A DNA stretch of 5,948 bases from an uncultured Coriobacteriaceae bacterium (GCA_900539675.1 UQDJ01000067.1:1-5948); one strand, 5' to 3'; positions 1-5,719 are shown, counted from the first letter of the stretch. Notes: generated from the letters alone by a model not told the origin. A program made the numbers and translations.

Positions 1-529
1 GCAGAATAATAAGGTTCATTACAGACGCAAACAGCGTACCGCAGTTAGCAATCAAGCCAACATAGGACTGATACTTACCACGCTTCTTCGGCGGAGTGTA
101 TTCCGTCAGAGCAGAATAACCAGCCGGGAATGCAGCACCCAAGCCCAGACCCATAAAGAAACGACATGCAGTCAAGAAATCAGCGTTTGGAGCCATTGCT
201 GCAACAAAGCAGAAAATGGTGAATACCGTACCGCAAGTCAGAATTGCCTTTTTACGACCCAAAGCGTCAGAAATGGCACCTGCGAGCAAGCCGCCAATCA
301 GGTAGCCGACCATCGTAATGGAGTTAAAGAACGCAAACTGTTCAAGCGTCATGAATCCTTCGGTCTGAAGTACAGCACCGATAGGACCGCCAACAGCCAT
401 GTCAACGGAGTCGCAGAACGTAACACCGGCCAACAGCCACATGATCTTCTTGTGGAAGCCAGAAATGGGCATGCGGTCAAGACGTGCTGCGATACCGTGG
501 AATGACTTTTCTGCGTCATTAGAAGCCAT
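1..529 (-). CDS. Major facilitator superfamily transporter, N-terminal part (cut by window edge)
   Basis: This is an inner-membrane secondary transporter of the MFS. Only the first 176 codons are present and the rest lies beyond the left edge. The start ATG (527-529) follows a purine-rich ribosome-binding site, GGAAAGGAAGG, about 8 bases upstream. A cytoplasmic N-terminus of about 30 residues leads into hydrophobic segments near residues 31-55, 65-87, 95-112, 120-141 and 154-176. The first segment contains acidic residues Asp40 and Asp43 in FCDSVDMAVGGP, similar in placement to the D-x-x-D of aromatic-acid:H+ symporters. The loop after the second segment has the family signature GLLAGAISDALGRKK (residues 80-94), and the fourth is followed by TEYTPPKKRGKY. 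The substrate cannot be read from the sequence. The neighbouring shikimate/quinate-type dehydrogenase makes a cyclic carboxylic acid plausible. The family call is firm and the substrate is inference. Confidence 0.93.
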   Translation of the reverse strand, partial: MASNDAEKSFHGIAARLDRMPISGFHKKIMWLLAGVTFCDSVDMAVGGPIGAVLQTEGFMTLEQFAFFNSITMVGYLIGGLLAGAISDALGRKKAILTCGTVFTIFCFVAAMAPNADFLTACRFFMGLGLGAAFPAGYSALTEYTPPKKRGKYQSYVGLIANCGTLFASVMNLIIL

Positions 530-605
530 TCGTATCGCCTTCCTTTCCTTTCCAGTTTTGTTTTATGCCTAAGCACAAAACGACCCAACCCTTTGCTGCC
601 ACAAC

Positions 606-638
606 AAAAAACGCTGCATGAGCTTCCTGCCACAGGAA
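606..638 (-). terminator. Possible leader terminator/attenuator upstream of the transporter
   Basis: On the minus strand a perfect 6-bp hairpin (TTCCTG, 3-base loop, CAGGAA; 624-638) is followed 12 bases later by six T residues (606-611). It lies about 77-109 bases before the transporter ATG. The gap between stem and T-run is longer than in a standard intrinsic terminator, so this could be an attenuator, a poor terminator of read-through transcription, or chance. Confidence 0.25.
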
Positions 639-664
639 TGTAGCAAGCCAAACTCGCACATACG

Positions 665-692
665 CTCTTTCTGCCGTAAAGCAGACAAAGAG
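665..692. repeat. Bulged hairpin in the transporter leader
   Basis: Reading the minus strand, CTCTTT, a GT bulge, CTGC, the loop TTTACG, then GCAG and AAAGAG form a 10-bp stem with a two-base bulge. It lies 136 bases or more before the transporter ATG and directly next to another hairpin (699-719). It may be a structured 5' leader or part of a protein-binding site. No known RNA family was recognised. Confidence 0.45.
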
Positions 693-698
693 ACCTAC

Positions 699-719
699 CC
701 CTTTACCCCACGTAAAGGG
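699..719. repeat. Perfect 8-bp inverted repeat, operator- or leader-like
   Basis: CCCTTTAC (699-706) and GTAAAGGG (712-719) are exact reverse complements around a 5-base loop. It has no T-run on either side, so a terminator role is unlikely. The octamer GTAAAGGG appears again at 1242-1249 in the same intergenic region. It could be an operator or a leader hairpin for the transporter. Confidence 0.45.
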
Positions 720-964
720 TCATTCACCCTCTTCAGTTGAAAACTGATTTCACGAAAGCTGTTTTGAATAGCTCCTACCTACCACGACAGTAGCTACCCT
801 CTCCCTCTCACACGATGCTTGTTCCACCCAGCCAACAGGCCCCGCGTAACTTCCGTATCTATCATACTTCACGAATTGTTCGCTCATTACTAATAGCTTT
901 CTAGATTTTCTTTATCGCAAAAATCTATAAAGCTTTCTATCAGGCGGTTTAATAGGGATTATAA

Positions 965-991
965 AAATTCATTTTCAAACGAAATGAATTT
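965..991. promoter_or_regulatory. 10-bp inverted repeat, candidate LysR-type operator upstream of the transporter
   Basis: AAATTCATTT (965-974) and AAATGAATTT (982-991) are exact reverse complements around a 7-base centre. Within it lies TCATT-N9-AATGA (969-987), which also satisfies the LysR-box rule T-N11-A (T972, A984). The same dyad with the same spacing occurs in the inverted repeat upstream of the oxidoreductase operon. On the minus strand a TATAAT (958-963) abuts the repeat. A weak pair TTAAAC-17-TATAGA (924-952) lies just downstream and would put the dyad centre near -60. The distance to the transporter ATG is about 440 bp, so the target gene is uncertain. Confidence 0.45.
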
Positions 992-1165
992 GAACGCACT
1001 TCATTGACGTAACAGCCATATTTTGATTCATTTTTTTGCACTAATTCCCCTATTTTTTGGACAATTGTTGATCATTTGAGCCCATTCCAATGCCAGTAAA
1101 CAAAGTGCGGATTTGACGAATGATCAAAAATGTTACATAGGGATTTCTCGCTCTTTCATAAGATC

Positions 1166-1195
1166 ATCTATAGGAATCTCCTATAGATATTTTTT
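1166..1195 (+). terminator. Terminator-like hairpin on the plus strand with no upstream gene
   Basis: ATCTATAGGA (1166-1175) and TCCTATAGAT (1179-1188) form a perfect 10-bp stem with a 3-base loop, followed by A and six T residues (1190-1195). The shape is that of a rho-independent terminator read on the plus strand, although the stem is A+T-rich and therefore weak. No plus-strand gene lies upstream within the window, so it may end an unannotated small RNA or be incidental. Confidence 0.4.
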
Positions 1196-1237
1196 AGCCA
1201 CCTTCACTGTATTTCAAGCCGTTCCATGGCGCCTAAT

Positions 1238-1337
1238 ACAAGTAAAGGGCGGCTTTGTTGAACTGTCCCCATCTCATGAACGGCTGTTTCTCTGTCCAAG
1301 AGACGAGGGACGGCTCCCATTGCCACCCCTTGCATGT
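1238..1337. repeat. Imperfect ~100-bp inverted-repeat element (REP/MITE-like)
   Basis: The left arm (1238-1275) and the reverse complement of the right arm (1300-1337) are both 38 bp and match at about two-thirds of positions with a single paired indel. The best-kept blocks are GTCCC-type cores (left ACTGTCCCC, right GGGACGGCT) and inner TCTC/GAGA ends. The 24-bp centre is not obviously related. The GGGACGG...GAGAC-type words recall repeats that accompany REP-associated tyrosine transposases, but no transposase is present and that link is from memory only. Confidence 0.45.
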
Positions 1338-1405
1338 TTGTCGAAACCCTTCTAAAGGATCGATCGGCTGTCTTGACTCACCTAGCACCTTTCGTAATGT
1401 ACCGG

Positions 1406-1429
1406 GTGATATGTCACGTGATATGTCAC
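1406..1429. repeat. Tandem duplicate of 12-bp near-palindrome GTGATATGTCAC
   Basis: Two exact, adjacent copies of GTGATATGTCAC (1406-1417 and 1418-1429). Each copy is a GTGA-N4-TCAC dyad, and their junction makes the palindrome TCACGTGA (1414-1421). Flanking CACCTTT words (1386-1392, 1427-1433) and CCTAG words (1381-1385, 1438-1442) are also repeated. It lies 20 bases beyond the LysR stop codon. It looks like a double protein-binding site more than a terminator, since no T-run follows. Confidence 0.55.
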
Positions 1430-1448
1430 CTTTGTTACCTAGGCGCTC

Positions 1449-2351
1449 TTATGCAGTTTCCAGAATATTGGGAAAATGATACGAACTCATAAAGTCGATA
1501 AAACTTTGCACAGTCTTTGAATGAGCTTCACGGCGCGTCATCAGATAGATTTTCAGGAAATCAACCGGAAAATCATCCAGACGAACAAAACGAACCTCTG
1601 GTGAATCCTTAATCAAGAACGAATAGCACACCAATCCCATCTTGCTTGGATCCTGCGCCACTTCAGCGCATAGATCGAATTCATCACCACATACACGCTG
1701 CAAGTTCAACTCATCCATGGGAAGCTGCTTTTTGAGAATGCTATCAATAGGCGATGTAGGCGCATAGGTCAAAAGCTCATGTTCCTTCAGCGTCGCTAAG
1801 CTCACACGCTCTTCTGCTGCTAACGGATTGTCTTTATTGACGCATAGCACCAACGGCTGAGACCAGACTTGCACGCGGTTAAATCCCGCATCGGTATCGC
1901 TTGGCGCAAAGATGACGTCCAATTCTCCCATGCGCAAACGGACCTTCAATTCCGAAGAAAATGCCTGTTCAATTAAAAGGCGCGGTCGGATGGAACGCGA
2001 ATCCATAAATGCAGCTATCGCTTGAGACCAATACGGTCCTTGCATGGCATAGATGGTACCCACTCGCAGCGTGGCATCCACTTCGTCACGAACTTCATAG
2101 GCTTCTTTTAATCCAGCATCGTAGCTAGCCAGCATATTGCTGACGTGCTTTTGAAGCGCCTTGCCCATAGGAGTTAACGTAATGTGTGATCCTTCAGCAC
2201 CTCGCACGATAAGCGCAAAGCCCAATTCGTCTTCCATGCGCTTAATGGCCAGTGACAGCGTTGGCTGAGCAATATATAACTCTTTGGCAGCCTGAGCCAA
2301 ATCGGGTGTTTTTGCTAGATGGTCAAAATAGCGTAGATATTCGATGCGCAT
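1449..2351 (-). CDS. LysR-type transcriptional regulator (first of two paralogues)
   Basis: A 300-residue DNA-binding regulator of normal LysR length. The N-terminal winged helix-turn-helix covers about residues 1-60, with the signature AAKELYIAQPTLSLAIKRME (21-40). A periplasmic-binding-like effector domain follows from about residue 90. The start is supported by GGAGGGG about 7 bases before the ATG. It closely resembles the upstream LysR protein (2600-3508) along its whole length, with well over half of residues identical, indicating a tandem duplication. The usual LF-x-R at the end of the DNA-binding domain is altered to LIVRG here, whereas the paralogue keeps LFDRG. LysR proteins of this kind typically bind T-N11-A dyads and respond to a small-molecule inducer, here possibly a shikimate/quinate-like compound (inference). 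It is separated from the upstream LysR gene by 248 bp, so it may have its own promoter. Confidence 0.93.
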   Translation of the reverse strand: MRIEYLRYFDHLAKTPDLAQAAKELYIAQPTLSLAIKRMEDELGFALIVRGAEGSHITLTPMGKALQKHVSNMLASYDAGLKEAYEVRDEVDATLRVGTIYAMQGPYWSQAIAAFMDSRSIRPRLLIEQAFSSELKVRLRMGELDVIFAPSDTDAGFNRVQVWSQPLVLCVNKDNPLAAEERVSLATLKEHELLTYAPTSPIDSILKKQLPMDELNLQRVCGDEFDLCAEVAQDPSKMGLVCYSFLIKDSPEVRFVRLDDFPVDFLKIYLMTRREAHSKTVQSFIDFMSSYHFPNILETA

Positions 2352-2380
2352 CGTAGTTCCCCTCCACTATCGAAGCCTAT

Positions 2381-2424
2381 GTAATCCCCTGTTTTCTTAT
2401 AGTGATCCCCTTTATTTCATTATA
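2381..2424. repeat. Two tandem ~21-bp direct repeats upstream of the first LysR gene
   Basis: Two adjacent copies start with GTAATCCCCT (2381) and GTGATCCCCT (2402), followed by T-rich stretches ending in TTATA. Read on the minus strand, each copy has a TATAA word followed by a GGGGAT word. They lie 30-73 bases before the LysR ATG. The 21-bp period equals about two helical turns, which suits a repeated binding site or duplicated promoter/leader element. The word GTGATCCCC recurs exactly at 5599-5607, just before the oxidoreductase start. Confidence 0.45.
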
Positions 2425-2448
2425 ATTACCAGCGCTTATTTGGAGGGA

Positions 2449-2577
2449 ATGAAAGTCAAATTTAACGAAGCAGTACCTCTCAGAGCACCTCTTAGCGAAC
2501 TTGCGCCCCTTGGCGAGGCAGCACCTCTAATTGACACGCATCCCTTGACCCGGCAGTACCTCTTGTCCCGGCCTTGA
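2449..2577 (+). repeat. Degenerate 18-bp repeats, possibly a 42-residue xxxxPL-repeat ORF
   Basis: From 2467 to 2565 the plus strand repeats an 18-bp unit that in one frame reads EAVPL, RAPL, SELAPL, GEAAPL, IDTHPL, TRQYLL, i.e. a six-residue period ending in Pro-Leu. The Pro-Leu codons differ only synonymously (CCT CTC, CCT CTT, CCC CTT, CCT CTA, CCC TTG), which hints at translation. An ATG at 2449 opens a 42-codon frame ending at 2577. GGAGG (2442-2446) lies only two bases before it, closer than is usual, and a TATAAT sits at 2421-2426. It has no hydrophobic segment or known domain. It could equally be a non-coding intergenic repeat between two minus-strand genes. Confidence 0.45.
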
Positions 2578-2599
2578 TTTACCACTTCGGGGCTTTCCG

Positions 2600-3508
2600 C
2601 TAACGCAAACCCGCCTCTAGCGCATTGGGGAAGCGATACGATGACATGAACTCGATAAAATCTTCCACGATTTTCGGATGTGTTTCGTGACGACTCATCA
2701 GATAGACTTTCTGAAAGTCCATCGGCAAGCCGTCGATGCGAAGAGCAACCACATCATCAAACGCGCTGACCAGAAACGAATAGCACAGAAGTGCCATTTT
2801 ATTGACATCGGAAGACACCAGCGAGCACATGGTTATTTCGTCATCATATTCACGATGTAAGTGCATTTCGTTAATGGGGAGCTCTTCTTCAAGTGCGGGC
2901 GTAGTGGGAGATTTCGGTACATAGGTAATCAAATCGAGCCCTTTGAGTTCGCTGAGCGTAATACGCTTGCGCTGAGCTAGGGGATGGTTCTTACGCACAC
3001 ATAGCACCAAAGGTTGGGACCACACCAGCACCCGATTGAATTCTTCATTGGTGCCACCCGCACCAAAAATGACATCGAGCTCACCTTTGCGCAGCCTATC
3101 ACGCAATACCACCGAATACGCCTGCTCAATAACCAGTTTAGGTTCGGTCTTGCGCGTTTCCATGAATGCCGCCATAGCCTGCGACCAAAATCGTCCCTGC
3201 ACGGCATAGATAGTTCCTACACGCAAGGTGGAATCCATTTCTCCTTGGATTTCGTGAGCCACGCGCAAACCAGTATCATAGGCATTCAAAATGGTTGAAG
3301 TATATTCGCTAAACGCTGACCCCATCGGTGTTAGTTTTACCCCCGACGAACCATCGCCACGATCAAACAGTTGAAAGCCCAGCTCGTCTTCCATACGTTT
3401 AACGGCAAGCGACAACGTTGGCTGAGCGATATACAGTTCTTTTGCCGCTTGTGTAAAGTTCAGCGTTTTTGCGAGCTGATTGAAATAGCGCAGGTATTCG
3501 ATGCGCAT
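2600..3508 (-). CDS. LysR-type transcriptional regulator (second of two paralogues)
   Basis: A 302-residue LysR-family regulator. The helix-turn-helix region reads TQAAKELYIAQPTLSLAVKR (residues 19-38), followed by the standard LGFQLFDRG wing end and an effector-binding domain from about residue 90. The ATG has GAGGGG five bases upstream. The gene begins 76 bp downstream of the dehydrogenase stop codon on the same strand, so it is probably co-transcribed with the dehydrogenase and oxidoreductase. Co-directional placement at the end of the operon differs from the usual divergent LysR arrangement. It is a clear paralogue of the next gene (1449-2351). By analogy with LysR-type regulators of shikimate/quinate operons it could sense the pathway substrate, but no ligand can be read from the sequence. 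Confidence 0.94.
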   Translation of the reverse strand: MRIEYLRYFNQLAKTLNFTQAAKELYIAQPTLSLAVKRMEDELGFQLFDRGDGSSGVKLTPMGSAFSEYTSTILNAYDTGLRVAHEIQGEMDSTLRVGTIYAVQGRFWSQAMAAFMETRKTEPKLVIEQAYSVVLRDRLRKGELDVIFGAGGTNEEFNRVLVWSQPLVLCVRKNHPLAQRKRITLSELKGLDLITYVPKSPTTPALEEELPINEMHLHREYDDEITMCSLVSSDVNKMALLCYSFLVSAFDDVVALRIDGLPMDFQKVYLMSRHETHPKIVEDFIEFMSSYRFPNALEAGLR

Positions 3509-3515
3509 AACTTCC

Positions 3516-3586
3516 CCTCTGCTGAAATCTCCCGTTCAAAATCCTCTTCTGCAATCTCCCACTAGCATTTCCCGTTCAATCCTCTT
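3516..3586. repeat. Degenerate tandem duplication in the dehydrogenase-LysR gap
   Basis: The gap is built from two related units. CCTCTNCTGNAATCTCCC occurs at 3516-3533 and 3543-3560, and CCCGTTCAA followed by ATCCTCTT or TCCTCTT occurs at 3531-3548 and 3571-3586. The second set overlaps the end of the dehydrogenase stop codon. On the minus strand the units carry repeated Shine-Dalgarno-like words (AGAGG, GGGAG). It is probably a slippage or duplication product that multiplied the purine-rich leader of the LysR gene. Confidence 0.5.
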
Positions 3587-4484
3587 AAAAGAACTGCTTT
3601 TCAATATAGTCAACCGGCATATCCACATCAAACCAAATCTTTTCACCTAAAGCTGCCTGTTGAAGAAGCATGCCTAGGCCGGGAGCAGTGGGCAGGCCCT
3701 TTGCCTTCGCCATACTGATAAGCTTGGTTTCACGCGGTTCATAGACCGTATCTGCCACAAATAACCCCTCATGCAACATGGCTTCATCTACCACACAGGC
3801 ATCCTCCATTGGTGCCATGCCCACTCTAGTAGCATTGACGAGTAAATCGGATTCCGCAATCTTGCGAGCAAGAAGCTCCCTGTCTGCTAAGTTAAATAAC
3901 CTCACAGGCACCCCTACACGCGCCGATAGAGCTTCAACACGCCGCTGAGTTTTTTCCCAAAAGTCATCTCGGATATTAAATACCGCAATGGACTGAGCAC
4001 CATCAAGGGCCAGTTGGGTAAAGATAGCAGACCCTGCCCCTCCAGCTCCAACCACAGTGGCAACCTTACCAGCAGGATCAAATCCACGTAGACGCAAATT
4101 GCACGTGAATCCCTCACCGTCGGTGTTGTACCCGATAGATTTACCATCACGAATAGCAACGGTGTTGACCGCGCCCATCAGTTCGGCAGCAGGCGAAAGC
4201 TCGTCGAGGTAGTTCACTACCTTTGTCTTGCACGGCATCGTTACGTTGTAGCCAACCGCTCCAACATCTTCGAGCCCCCGCACAGCCGATTCCAATTCAT
4301 TGGGAGTCACCTCAAACGAAAGATATACCGCATCAATTCCTTCTTTCGAAAAAGCGGTAGTATGCATTGCTGGCGACATCGAATGCGCCACGGGCGATCC
4401 TAAAAGCCCTACCAGTTTCGTCCGGCCAGAAATCACTGGCATAGATATATCAGATGTTGCACACTGAGTTTTTTCTGCATTCAT
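3585..4484 (-). CDS. aroE: Shikimate/quinate dehydrogenase (AroE/YdiB superfamily)
   Basis: A 299-residue cytosolic dehydrogenase that interconverts shikimate and 3-dehydroshikimate, and perhaps quinate and 3-dehydroquinate. Visible motifs are SPVAHSMSPAMH (30-41) with the substrate-binding Ser35 and Ser37; NVTMPCK with the catalytic Lys86; NTDG with Asp122; the Rossmann loop GAGGAG (146-151); NATRVGM (218-224); and PGLGMLLQQA with the substrate Gln276. After the second beta strand it has FNIRDDFWEK (169-178). Asp173 matches the NAD-favouring Asp of YdiB-like NRRD motifs rather than the NADP-type NRT of biosynthetic AroE. The start at 4484 is preferred because AAGGGGAGGG lies 6 bases upstream, whereas an in-frame ATG at 4508 has no comparable site and lies closer to the preceding gene. 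Its neighbours are a Gfo/Idh/MocA oxidoreductase upstream and LysR genes downstream, which suggests a catabolic rather than biosynthetic role. Substrate choice is inferred. Confidence 0.93.
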   Translation of the reverse strand: MNAEKTQCATSDISMPVISGRTKLVGLLGSPVAHSMSPAMHTTAFSKEGIDAVYLSFEVTPNELESAVRGLEDVGAVGYNVTMPCKTKVVNYLDELSPAAELMGAVNTVAIRDGKSIGYNTDGEGFTCNLRLRGFDPAGKVATVVGAGGAGSAIFTQLALDGAQSIAVFNIRDDFWEKTQRRVEALSARVGVPVRLFNLADRELLARKIAESDLLVNATRVGMAPMEDACVVDEAMLHEGLFVADTVYEPRETKLISMAKAKGLPTAPGLGMLLQQAALGEKIWFDVDMPVDYIEKQFF

Positions 4485-4490
4485 GACGTT

Positions 4491-4500
4491 CCCTCCCCTT
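4491..4500 (-). promoter_or_regulatory. Ribosome-binding site that fixes the dehydrogenase start
   Basis: AAGGGGAGGG on the minus strand lies 6 bases before the ATG at 4482-4484. It falls inside the longer open frame that begins at 4508, so it argues for the shorter 299-residue protein. Confidence 0.75.
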
Positions 4501-4531
4501 AAACGCACGGTGCAGTGAGAGCCGTTGAGGG

Positions 4532-5581
4532 CTAATCGATAGAAACTGCTTCGCCTGTTTTTGCCGATTCAATAATGGCGTTTACCACCTTCAAGGTAGC
4601 CAGACCATCTTCGCCTGAACAGCGCGGATCAGTTACGCGGCCCTTACATAAATCAACAAAGTGTTCGAGTTCGGCCGTCATGGGATCGTTGTGCTCCACA
4701 TCAAAGTGCTCATGAATCAGCGGCGACGTCCAGCCGTAAGCATTTTCGTCGTAGTAGTACAAATCCATGTTTGGAAAACCAAATGAACCCTTAGTGCCAA
4801 AGATACGCATGCTATTTTCACCTGGGCACATGGTCCAGAAGGTATTTTCCTGAGCAGCCAAATCGTAATTCCAGGGACCAGGCGTTGCATCGCTCAAGAA
4901 GTAGGTGCAGGTAACGCCTTCCTTGTACTCGACAACACACGAAACGGAATCTTCCACTTCTTTGCCACGTGCCGTATTGCGTGCTGCCGCATATACCTTT
5001 ACTGGCGTCATGCCCGTGACATAGTTCAGGTCATCGAAATCGTGCACAGCATTGATCAGAAGAGGGCCACCAACGCCTTTAGTCACATGCCATGGCACGT
5101 CGAAATAATCATGCGGTTTTGCCACAGCGAAGTTGGACTGGATGCCAATGATCTTGCCCAGGCGCCCAGATTCAATAACTTCCTTAAGGAGCTGATACTT
5201 ACTTGATGAGCGGCGATGATGCCCGATAAGTAACGTCGCCCCCGCATCTTTACACGCTTTAATAATGTGTTCAGCTTCTTCTACGGTGTTTGCGATAGGC
5301 TTTTCCAAAAGGATGTTTTTGATGCCCGCTTCAAGCGCACGATCGGTTGCTTCAACATGCAAATTATTGGGTAAGGAAATGACGATCGCATCAAGCTGCT
5401 CCTGCTTGAGCAGCAACGTGTAATCCTTATAAATGGGAGTCTCAAGCTCTTGGGCAATTTTGGCATCCTGTTCACCAAAACCCGCAACTGCAACGAGATC
5501 CACCTCAGGATTTTTCGCCGCATCGCGCGCGGTTTTTGAACCCTGGTTCATTCCTAATACTGCCAAACGCACTTTATCCAT
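4532..5581 (-). CDS. Gfo/Idh/MocA-family NAD(P)-dependent oxidoreductase
   Basis: A 349-residue cytosolic dehydrogenase of the glucose-fructose oxidoreductase/inositol dehydrogenase family, which oxidises hydroxyl groups on sugars, inositols and related cyclic polyols. The N-terminal Rossmann domain starts at VRLAVLGMNQG (4-14). The family Glu-Lys-Pro motif is at 93-95, with Lys94 the expected catalytic lysine, followed by GHHRRSS (120-126). The C-terminal domain has GGPLLINAVHDFDDL (171-185), in which His180 matches the conserved catalytic histidine. The residue three before it, usually Asp, is Asn177. The length is normal for the family. The ATG is preceded by GGGAG at 7 bases, and a promoter-like pair lies about 90-120 bases upstream, so this is probably the first gene of the operon. 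The 47-bp gap to the dehydrogenase gene fits co-transcription. The exact substrate is unknown; a quinate/shikimate-type or inositol-like compound is inferred from context. Confidence 0.93.
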   Translation of the reverse strand: MDKVRLAVLGMNQGSKTARDAAKNPEVDLVAVAGFGEQDAKIAQELETPIYKDYTLLLKQEQLDAIVISLPNNLHVEATDRALEAGIKNILLEKPIANTVEEAEHIIKACKDAGATLLIGHHRRSSSKYQLLKEVIESGRLGKIIGIQSNFAVAKPHDYFDVPWHVTKGVGGPLLINAVHDFDDLNYVTGMTPVKVYAAARNTARGKEVEDSVSCVVEYKEGVTCTYFLSDATPGPWNYDLAAQENTFWTMCPGENSMRIFGTKGSFGFPNMDLYYYDENAYGWTSPLIHEHFDVEHNDPMTAELEHFVDLCKGRVTDPRCSGEDGLATLKVVNAIIESAKTGEAVSID

Positions 5582-5670
5582 GATGTTCTCCCTTTTTCGT
5601 GATCCCCAATTAAGAACCTTCGGGGTTCAGCTAGGGGAAGCCAAACCCTTCCGTGGTTCTTGCAATTTCG

Positions 5671-5700
5671 ATTATGAAAAGGGCGAAAGATAATTGCCAA
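5671..5700 (-). promoter_or_regulatory. Candidate sigma-70 promoter of the oxidoreductase-dehydrogenase operon
   Basis: On the minus strand TTGGCA (5695-5700), an 18-base spacer and CATAAT (5671-5676) match the consensus at five of six positions in each hexamer. The transcript would start near 5664, giving a leader of about 83 bases. That leader contains a small GAACC...GGTTC hairpin (5614-5628) and a related AACC...GGTT copy (5644-5658). The large inverted repeat at 5720-5754 would be centred near -73, a normal place for a LysR activator site. Confidence 0.5.
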
Positions 5701-5719
5701 TAGTATTAACTGCTTAAAT

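Larger units (their letters stand above)
530..1448. other. Long structured intergenic region with no convincing protein gene
   Basis: This 919-bp gap separates the transporter start from the stop codon of the first LysR gene. Open frames on both strands are short, lack good ribosome-binding sites and show no recognisable protein pattern. Roughly 870-1200 is clearly A+T-rich compared with the neighbouring genes. The region contains the transporter leader and probably its promoter, plus several inverted and direct repeats listed separately. One further perfect repeat not listed elsewhere is TAGATTTT (902-909) with AAAATCTA (920-927). No obvious rho-independent terminator follows the LysR gene on the minus strand. 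Confidence 0.7.

Noticed and set aside
349..651. A 100-codon minus-strand frame overlapping the transporter start
   Set aside because: It lies out of frame with the clear MFS protein, which has a proper start and ribosome-binding site, so it is a shadow.
1381..1442. CRISPR array
   Set aside because: Repeats are only 12 bp, directly adjacent, with no unique spacers and no cas genes in the window.
1113..1479. Two overlapping plus-strand open frames of 74-80 codons
   Set aside because: No convincing ribosome-binding site, no domain or conserved pattern, and they run across an inverted-repeat element and a tandem repeat.
3548..3567. A ten-codon minus-strand mini-ORF between the dehydrogenase and LysR genes as a leader peptide
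   Set aside because: It is very short, falls inside a duplicated sequence, and shows no codon pattern linked to attenuation.
4485..4508. An eight-residue N-terminal extension of the shikimate dehydrogenase from an ATG at 4508
   Set aside because: The extension encodes the ribosome-binding site of the shorter start and has no good site of its own.
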